A DNA stretch of 5,147 bases from CAYNUJ01 sp964621225 (GTDB lineage Bacteria > Bacteroidota > Ignavibacteria > Ignavibacteriales > Melioribacteraceae), in contig CAZULK010000178.1 in NCBI GenBank assembly GCA_964621225.1, positions 1 through 5,147 on the forward strand. Reading direction: 5' to 3'. The translations under genes were made by a program, and so were the position numbers. Positions 1 to 5,147 of the stretch are shown piece by piece. The notes under the pieces are model-generated. The model was not told where the DNA came from, did no database searches, and saw only the letters and a program-made list of their open reading frames with translations. How positions within the stretch are numbered: the first letter of the stretch is position 1; every line of letters begins with the position of its first letter.

Positions 1-55
1 ATTTACAACCGACTAATACTGCAATCATTGTTATTAAAGTAAATAAGCGAATCAT
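1..55 (-). CDS. N-terminus of a lipoprotein, cut by the left window edge
   Basis: Reading leftward from the ATG at 55-53, 18 complete codons give MIRLFTLITMIAVLVGCK before the sequence ends. This is a compact lipoprotein (SPII) signal peptide: one Arg near the N-terminus, a hydrophobic core and a consensus lipobox L-V-G-C with the lipidated Cys at residue 17. The product should therefore be anchored in a membrane, probably the outer membrane as is usual in Bacteroidota-type cells. Its function cannot be told because the mature protein lies outside the window. The start lies 38 nt past the stop of the preceding lipoprotein gene on the same strand, consistent with one transcript. An alternative in-frame ATG at 91-89 would add 12 residues including several charged ones; the ATG at 55 gives the more typical signal peptide and is preferred. 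No Shine-Dalgarno sequence is seen upstream, only A-rich sequence. Confidence 0.72.
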   Translation of the reverse strand, partial: MIRLFTLITMIAVLVGCK

Positions 56-93
56 TTTATTATCAACTTTTATCTTACAAAACACTTCCATTG

Positions 94-1638
94 CTACTTG
101 CCGACTGTCCATTCCGAAATTGAAGAATAATTATACTCGCTAATTCTACCGAACTTTCCTATCGCATAGAATTTATTACTTTGGGGATTAAATAGAATAA
201 ACGCATCCGGGTCATAAATGAATTGTTTTTGAACCCCGCCTTCATAAGCCAAAAGAACACCTTGTTCAAAATATTTTTCATATGTGCATACTATATTTAA
301 TGCATTAGGATCTATTCCTACAGATATAAGACCTGTGTATTCTCCAGAAGAATTAAAATATTGTTCGTTCAACAAACTGAAAGTGTCAATAGAGTATATT
401 CTGAAGCTATCTTCATAAACCAATATAATTGCTTCGCCATGCATTGAAAAACCTATTTTCATTAGATAGTAAGCGTTACTTAGATTCAAGGAACGAATTA
501 TAGTAGTTGGTGAATCAACATTATAAGTTGAAAAACCGGTTGATTTTAATACAACGAACAAATTTTTATCCGGACTGTAATCCACGCTCCGGATAGCTCC
601 CGTGTTAATGATAGTAAAAAATTGATTTTGATTGTTTGCATTATACAAATAGACTGCGGACTTATTCCATGCTAACAATCTTTGAGAATCCAGAAGTATG
701 CAATCTGATACTTCCTTGCCGGGAGAAGGGAATGAATAAAAGCTCATATCATTCAAATTATATATTCTCGTTGTATCCTTGTTAATTACAGCAAAGAAAT
801 CACCTACTCGCGAAAAGCTGATGGCTCCTCCATAGTTTATTCTTTTTAATTCGCTGAAAGTATCGGAATCATAAAAAATTGTTTCATCACCGTTCGAAAG
901 CGCAATCTGTGTTCCATCGGAAGATATTGAGAAACTTTTCACATTAAATAATCCAACAACATACTCGTCATTCAATTCAAATGGTTGCCGTTGATATTTA
1001 AGAGTGATCGTATCTGTTTTGGCGGACTCATAATTACCCGCTTTCAAATAAAAACGATATGAGTAATCATCCCTAACGTCTAAATCCGTTAATGTCAATT
1101 CACTTTGGGATTGAGTCAATATATATTTTGTTTCGAAACCGCTGTAGGTTAAATATTCCACTATTATATTATACTGTTGAACCGCTGCTTGATTAATCCA
1201 TTTTAATTTTAATGATGAACTGTCAGTCGTTTCAACCAAAAAATCGCGGGGCGGTAAAAAATTCGGACATTTAATAACGATTGTGTTCGATTTCTTACTG
1301 TTCCCCTCCCTATCGTATGCCATGCAATATATTTTATGAATTGTCGTATCTGCCCCCTCATTAAAAGTTGGGTTATATGTAAACTTGAACGGAGGTAATA
1401 ATAATTTCAAATCCCCGGAAGTGGAATCGTCGATGAAAATTTGCACATGGTCCAGCAGTTTATCATCAGAAGCATCAATTTCAATTTCGACCGGTTTGTA
1501 AGTTATCAAATTGCTACCGGGAGAAACAATACTGCAAATCAATCCGCTATTATCAATTACAAAATCATCAACGATTTTCTCTGTACAAGAATATAATCCA
1601 AATAATAAGAGAGCCATATATACAACGATTCTATTCAT
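94..1638 (-). CDS. Lipoprotein with Ig-like domain, FN3 domain and C-terminal beta-propeller
   Basis: A 514-residue protein ending in TAG at 96-94. Residues 1-18 form a lipoprotein signal with lipobox L-Y-S-C (Cys18; Tyr at -2 is off consensus but tolerable). Residues about 36-124 resemble a bacterial Ig-like (Big_7-type) domain: SPGS start, an ASDD turn, VQIFIDD, then a late strand IYCMAYDREGN. Residues about 129-214 resemble fibronectin III: PPRDF start, KLKW with Trp147, and YSYRFYLKA. From about 227 to the end, strand motifs of the type FSxSxDG...iA recur every 37-44 residues (near 235, 272, 313, 350, 394, 438 and 479), suggesting a seven-bladed WD40/YVTN-like propeller. There is no catalytic motif and no T9SS sorting domain, so membrane anchoring by lipid is expected. 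Cys35, Cys105 and Cys124 flank the Ig-like domain and could form a disulfide. ATG at 1638 overlaps the upstream stop by one base; a TTG at 1641 would add one Met but is less likely. Likely role: binding or scaffolding in the envelope, partner unknown. Domain assignments are by eye. Confidence 0.88.
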   Translation of the reverse strand: MNRIVVYMALLLFGLYSCTEKIVDDFVIDNSGLICSIVSPGSNLITYKPVEIEIDASDDKLLDHVQIFIDDSTSGDLKLLLPPFKFTYNPTFNEGADTTIHKIYCMAYDREGNSKKSNTIVIKCPNFLPPRDFLVETTDSSSLKLKWINQAAVQQYNIIVEYLTYSGFETKYILTQSQSELTLTDLDVRDDYSYRFYLKAGNYESAKTDTITLKYQRQPFELNDEYVVGLFNVKSFSISSDGTQIALSNGDETIFYDSDTFSELKRINYGGAISFSRVGDFFAVINKDTTRIYNLNDMSFYSFPSPGKEVSDCILLDSQRLLAWNKSAVYLYNANNQNQFFTIINTGAIRSVDYSPDKNLFVVLKSTGFSTYNVDSPTTIIRSLNLSNAYYLMKIGFSMHGEAIILVYEDSFRIYSIDTFSLLNEQYFNSSGEYTGLISVGIDPNALNIVCTYEKYFEQGVLLAYEGGVQKQFIYDPDAFILFNPQSNKFYAIGKFGRISEYNYSSISEWTVGK

Positions 1639-1640
1639 CA
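1636..1640 (-). promoter_or_regulatory. TGATG stop-start overlap (translational coupling site)
   Basis: On the minus strand the TGA stop of the 1014-residue T9SS protein (1640-1638) shares its final A with the ATG of the lipoprotein gene (1638-1636). No Shine-Dalgarno sequence precedes this ATG; the bases just upstream encode the last residues of the sorting domain. A TGATG overlap is a known arrangement for termination-reinitiation, so the lipoprotein is probably translated by ribosomes finishing the cargo gene. The overlap is seen directly; the coupling is inferred. Confidence 0.7.
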
Positions 1641-4600
1641 ATAGACCAATGCAAGTTTCATAATCTTTTCTCCAATACCCGGCATTTCCAAATGGGCGAT
1701 ATAAATGCCGGCTGTTACAAGATGATTATCCAAATCAGTTAAATCCCATTCCACCGACGAGGAGAGATCATTTTTTTCAATTTTTTTAATTAAAAAGCCA
1801 CCCAAGGAATAGATTCTAATAACCACTTTGTTTGGGAGTTTTGCAAACCGGAAAGAATTAACTCCATTATTAAAATTATCCGACGATAAAAAAAGCGGAT
1901 TGGGGAAAACGGAAATTTCGTTAATTCGTGATTTAGCCTTATTCAAGTCATTGTTTTTATATTTAGGATAAGTAAAACTGAACACATCCCCATTGGAAAG
2001 AGGTTTCCAAGTATTTATCCGGATAATACTTCCGCTTACGGGCATCTCTCCGTTAATTATCACATTCCCGAAATTAATATTTAGATTTCCTACGAACAGT
2101 GAATTAGGTAAGGGCTCAATGTACTCATCATTTGGTTTTAGAAAAGCAAAAATTCCGTCCCATCTGTTTTGCGAATCCTTGCTCCATTTGCCGTCGGGAT
2201 TAAAATAATCGTAAACAACAATCATCAATCTTTTCTTAACTGAATCGATTGTAGTGTTATTAGGAATTCTCCAAACTTGAAATGGGACTCTGTCCGGGGC
2301 TTTATTAACAACAGCGCTTATGCTGGAAGCGGTTCCATCGTATATATAATATTCACTCCCTTCTCCGTTAAACACAATTTCATAATCGTACGTACCAGGA
2401 TGAAAAGATGTGCCGATATTGTTAATCGAATCATCCAAGGTTGAAGTCGGAAGTTCCATTGAACTGATGTACCATTTCCCGGAAGAATTTAAATTGTAAA
2501 AGACATTTTGAGGATAATTGCCAACGGGACCGGCAATTTCTTCCACAGATTTAATTGTACGAGGAGTGGGACTTAATTTCCCAAGTAAATTTTTCCGTCC
2601 GGTATTATTTATGAGCCATTGAATTCCGTAAAAATCAATCTTGTTCGATTCGTAGAAGAATTGGATATCTTTAGCTACAAATTGACTGTCGGTTCTATTA
2701 AACAGATCCGCCCGGTTGCCGGAAGTAATGATAAACTCCAATGTTTTTCCATTCAGTGCGGAGGGATTCAATACGGTGCCTCTAATTTCACCATCCCCGG
2801 CGCCGGAAATTTTTTCCGCTACCAATGTGTCCAATAAATTAAATTCGGTAAAGTCATCTATGCCGTTGTCGATATAATTTAACGAGTAATGTGCCGTTTT
2901 ACCCGGAATCAAATAGCTGCGGTAACCGTAAGCCGTTGTCGATAAATTTGATGTAAAAGGGGTTATCCCGAAATAATAATTTTTTCCGTAAACAAACTTA
3001 CCTCCGGTGAATTCATCAACTTTCAATTCCAAATTGTGAATCAATCCAGTATCATCAAGATCTATTTTAGCATTTAGAGCCAAGTGAGATGATATAGGAA
3101 AAACATGCTTAACATTGTCATCCAAATCTGTTTTGCCTATCAGTATTGGATTATCATATTTTTCATTTTCATACTGAAAAATTAAATATCCTTCAAAAAC
3201 AATCTCATCGGTTCCATAAAACTTAGAACTATCAATTACAGATATATTCTCTTGCTCACTTTCCCATGATAAAATAATTGATGAATCGGTTACAGAATGA
3301 TAGACCGACGGAGGATTTAATTCTATTGGATCTCTCATTCCTCTGTTATAAAAATCTCTCAAGTTTTTTGCATTGGTTTTTAGTTTATGCAAACTACTTA
3401 TCCGGTCTTCTGCTCTTGTGTTTAGTTCAGCAAAAACTACAAATTGAGTATCCCCCGGCATTAAATCGAATTTACCGGCAGATAATAAGAATCTTCTATC
3501 GCCGGGACTTGCACCTCCAGCCCATCCTTCGCCTTCGTACCAACCGGTTTTATTTACGGGATCGCCGGCAAGACAGAAATTCGTAGTATCTCCGGTAGTG
3601 GGATCTATATACGGACTGCCGTCCCAAATTTTCCCTTGCATTTGATTATATAAATCATGTGAACCCCTGATAACACCCATAGAGGGATCCATATAAATTG
3701 AACTGGCGCCGATATACAAAGAAAACCCGGTCAGCGGAAGATTTTTATATCCTTTTTTCCAACTGCCGTTTATCAATGCAGAATCGTTCTTAGATTCCAC
3801 AGTCGGAGTTTCCAACAATACATATCCGGCAGCCGGGGGTATTCCGTAAACTTCATCAACATCTAATCCATTATAAGAATACCCCAACGAAAGGGAAGTA
3901 TCGCAACCTACAAAATCGTCGGTTGCCCCTCCAAGATCGGGATCACTCCAAATGCCCACATACATATCCTTTATCTCGGAATTTCCCTTATTAATGATTT
4001 TATATTTTCTGAAAACCGCATCTCCCAAAAAGTTAAAATGATCGAAGGACCAAAGAGTAACTTGCACCTCCAATCCCATAGGCGGGGCACCATATATAAA
4101 TATAGATTGTGTCGTATCGCTATCGTTCATCACAAACCAAGCCGTTTCGTCTCCTAGAATCTCCGGTTCGTCCACTCCTTTGGTAAAAACACCGTCCCCA
4201 TTAACGTCAATCCACGGAGCTCCCAATTCCACCGGCCATTCATCATAATCTTTTTTGTATTGCCAAACCAAATTCTGTGGAACATTGTTGAGATCTTTCC
4301 GGATTTTATAAATTCTGTATTTTGATGATGTTCTATCAATGAATTCATTCTCTTTGGGGTAAGGGCCCGGTATCATCCCGGTTCTGTACGTGGAGCCTCC
4401 GCAACTCACCAGTCCGTTTACAATCCCTCCCCATACAAGACCGTCGGCAAATATTGTCCCTTTGCCAATTGAGGCATCATCGGACCAATATAAACCATTC
4501 CCTCCGGAAGAAGGATCATTAGCGCTCAATCCGTTATTGGCAAACCAGTAAAAAACTCTATTGGAATTCAAATAGTTGAAAACACCTTCGTTCAATTGAA

Positions 4601-4682
4601 TTGAATTTTTTACTTTTTTCCCATTTGCAAAGAAGGCCAAGGTTAATAGTAATAGAGCCGATAATATCAAATATTTTTTCAT
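1638..4682 (-). CDS. Large secreted protein with T9SS type A sorting domain
   Basis: A complete 1014-residue protein. The ATG at 4682 is fixed by an in-frame TAA immediately upstream. Residues 1-21 are a Sec signal peptide (MKK, a Leu-rich core, cleavage near FFANG). Residues about 30-450 form a large region containing a DVNGDG loop (159-164, dockerin/EF-hand-like calcium site geometry), then a GAPPMGLEVQVTLW block (198-211) and a WSDPDLGG...DDFVGCDT block (245-262); I remember such blocks from uncharacterised T9SS cargo of Ignavibacteria-type genomes. Residues about 457-597 look like a fibronectin III fold with insertions (PPSVYHSV, ILSW, YYFGITPF). About 620-900 is further beta-rich sequence without a family I can name, including RVPFQVW (798-804). 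Residues 924-1014 are the sorting domain: VFPNP, VVIRIYSLGG, VEWDLTD, GIYIAHLEMPG and a short hydrophobic end. By family knowledge this domain directs export across the outer membrane through T9SS, often with cleavage and surface attachment. There are only three Cys (94, 260, 370) and no recognisable catalytic motif. It sits between a paralog and a coupled lipoprotein gene. Secretion route is well supported; function is unknown. Confidence 0.93.
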   Translation of the reverse strand: MKKYLILSALLLLTLAFFANGKKVKNSIQLNEGVFNYLNSNRVFYWFANNGLSANDPSSGGNGLYWSDDASIGKGTIFADGLVWGGIVNGLVSCGGSTYRTGMIPGPYPKENEFIDRTSSKYRIYKIRKDLNNVPQNLVWQYKKDYDEWPVELGAPWIDVNGDGVFTKGVDEPEILGDETAWFVMNDSDTTQSIFIYGAPPMGLEVQVTLWSFDHFNFLGDAVFRKYKIINKGNSEIKDMYVGIWSDPDLGGATDDFVGCDTSLSLGYSYNGLDVDEVYGIPPAAGYVLLETPTVESKNDSALINGSWKKGYKNLPLTGFSLYIGASSIYMDPSMGVIRGSHDLYNQMQGKIWDGSPYIDPTTGDTTNFCLAGDPVNKTGWYEGEGWAGGASPGDRRFLLSAGKFDLMPGDTQFVVFAELNTRAEDRISSLHKLKTNAKNLRDFYNRGMRDPIELNPPSVYHSVTDSSIILSWESEQENISVIDSSKFYGTDEIVFEGYLIFQYENEKYDNPILIGKTDLDDNVKHVFPISSHLALNAKIDLDDTGLIHNLELKVDEFTGGKFVYGKNYYFGITPFTSNLSTTAYGYRSYLIPGKTAHYSLNYIDNGIDDFTEFNLLDTLVAEKISGAGDGEIRGTVLNPSALNGKTLEFIITSGNRADLFNRTDSQFVAKDIQFFYESNKIDFYGIQWLINNTGRKNLLGKLSPTPRTIKSVEEIAGPVGNYPQNVFYNLNSSGKWYISSMELPTSTLDDSINNIGTSFHPGTYDYEIVFNGEGSEYYIYDGTASSISAVVNKAPDRVPFQVWRIPNNTTIDSVKKRLMIVVYDYFNPDGKWSKDSQNRWDGIFAFLKPNDEYIEPLPNSLFVGNLNINFGNVIINGEMPVSGSIIRINTWKPLSNGDVFSFTYPKYKNNDLNKAKSRINEISVFPNPLFLSSDNFNNGVNSFRFAKLPNKVVIRIYSLGGFLIKKIEKNDLSSSVEWDLTDLDNHLVTAGIYIAHLEMPGIGEKIMKLALVY

Positions 4683-4752
4683 TTATGTATGTCCATTTAA
4701 ATAATTCGTGCAATATTAAATTTATTTTTAATTTTAATCATAACTCCTAAAA
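4683..4752. other. 70-base AT-rich spacer between the two T9SS genes
   Basis: This spacer separates the stop of the upstream paralog from the ATG of the 1014-residue gene. It is strongly AT-rich. An imperfect A/T-only inverted repeat (about 4715-4738) has no GC stem and no clear U-tract position, so it is not a convincing terminator, and no clear Bacteroidota-type promoter can be placed upstream of the ATG. On the minus strand there is an AGGAG at 4748-4744, two bases before an ATG at 4741; its only open frame is 14 codons. The simplest reading is an intra-operon spacer with transcription continuing through. Confidence 0.5.
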
Positions 4753-5147
4753 TTAAAACACAACCGCAATTTTAATTATCTTTTCTCCTATTCCCGGCAT
4801 CTCCAAATGTGCTATGTATATTCCGCTTGCTACTTGTAATCCGTCTTTGTTTCTTAAATCCCATTTCATAAAAGGGTTCATCTCATTCTTATATAACTTA
4901 CGAACCAAATGTCCAGATAACGAATATATTCTTATCCTTACTTCCATCGGTAAATTGGTAAATGTAATGTTCATGTTGTTTTCCGCTTCAGCTATTTTTC
5001 CGTAGAACGGATTAGGAAAAGCAGTGATCTCATCAATATTATTCTTTGCGTATTCTTTATTGTTAAAATCAGGTTCTTGCAACTGAATAATAAACGTATC
5101 TATTTCGCTCAACGGTTTCCACGTAGTAATCCTAATCACAGTTCCCG
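4753..5147 (-). CDS. C-terminal part of a second T9SS type A cargo protein, cut by the right edge
   Basis: The open frame runs in from the right edge and stops at TAA (4755-4753), giving about 131 residues. The GTG at 5139 is an internal Val, because the reading continues upstream as Gly-Thr-Val-Ile-Arg-Ile and aligns with Gly-Ser-Ile-Ile-Arg-Ile of the next gene. It therefore does not start in this window. Visible parts are a linker block (IRITTWKPLS) and a type A sorting domain: AFPNPF, a TFTNLPMEV strand, VRIRIYSLSGHLVRKLY, MKWDLRNKDG and GIYIAHLEMPGIGEKI, ending in IKIAVVF. This matches the last 130 or so residues of the downstream 1014-residue protein along its length, so the two are tandem paralogs at least at their C-termini. 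By family knowledge the domain is an export signal for type IX secretion. The nature of the N-terminal cargo is unknown, and whether it shares the same large N-terminal region can only be told from sequence to the right. Confidence 0.9.
   Translation of the reverse strand, partial: GTVIRITTWKPLSEIDTFIIQLQEPDFNNKEYAKNNIDEITAFPNPFYGKIAEAENNMNITFTNLPMEVRIRIYSLSGHLVRKLYKNEMNPFMKWDLRNKDGLQVASGIYIAHLEMPGIGEKIIKIAVVF

Noticed and set aside
1500..1590. Surface-export signal (acidic run) just after the lipidated Cys
   Set aside because: Residues after Cys18 are TEKIVDDF, with Glu and two Asp but not matching the compact acidic motifs known from Bacteroidetes surface lipoproteins closely enough to call.
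1639..1641. TTG start for the lipoprotein gene
   Set aside because: The adjacent ATG one codon later forms a standard TGATG overlap; the TTG would add only one residue and has no Shine-Dalgarno support.
3278..3586. Plus-strand open frame of 102 codons, and similar shorter plus-strand frames elsewhere
   Set aside because: They lie wholly within the minus-strand genes, have no plausible start context, and their sequences look like antisense shadows rich in Leu, Arg and Ile with no recognisable domain.
4154..4348. 64-codon minus-strand frame inside the large gene
   Set aside because: It overlaps in another frame the motif-rich region of the 1014-residue protein, which is clearly the real coding frame.
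4683..4713. Bacteroidota-type promoter (TTG near 4713 and TACATAA near 4689)
   Set aside because: The spacing is about 21 bases and the -7 element would touch the start codon, placing the transcript start inside the gene; the -7 element also lacks the TTTG part.
4715..4738. Imperfect A/T inverted repeat in the spacer as a terminator
   Set aside because: The arms match only over about six A/T pairs with no GC content; a stem this weak is expected by chance in such AT-rich sequence.

Overview
The window looks like a piece of chromosome from the Bacteroidota/Ignavibacteriota side of the FCB group. The evidence is AT-rich DNA, translation starts without usable Shine-Dalgarno sequences, two proteins ending in a type IX secretion (T9SS) type A sorting domain, and lipoproteins encoded next to them. 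From memory of the family, the large secreted protein resembles cargo proteins common in Ignavibacteria and related lineages. No search was run, so the lineage is an inference.

All recognisable genes are on the minus strand, so transcription runs from the right edge to the left. (1) 5147-4753: the C-terminal 130 or so residues of a T9SS cargo protein cut by the window edge. (2) 4752-4683: a 70-base AT-rich spacer with no terminator that I can see. (3) 4682-1638: a complete 1014-residue secreted protein with a Sec signal peptide, a large conserved N-terminal region holding a DxNxDG calcium-type loop, a fibronectin III-like region and a T9SS type A sorting domain. Its C-terminus is paralogous to that of gene 1. 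(4) 1638-94: a 514-residue lipoprotein with a bacterial Ig-like domain, a fibronectin III domain and what appears to be a seven-bladed beta-propeller. Its ATG overlaps the stop codon of gene 3 (TGATG). (5) 55-1: the first 18 codons of another lipoprotein, with the lipobox visible, cut by the left edge.

The tight spacing (70 nt, 1-nt overlap, 38 nt) and shared strand suggest one operon. It would make two exported T9SS substrates and at least two membrane-anchored lipoproteins, one built entirely of interaction-type folds. A surface or cell-envelope assembly, in which the lipoprotein partners or anchors the secreted paralogs, is a reasonable hypothesis, but nothing in the sequence identifies a ligand or enzymatic activity. 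I see no RNA genes, mobile elements, CRISPR arrays or clear promoters, and there is no gene-free stretch over 300 bases.
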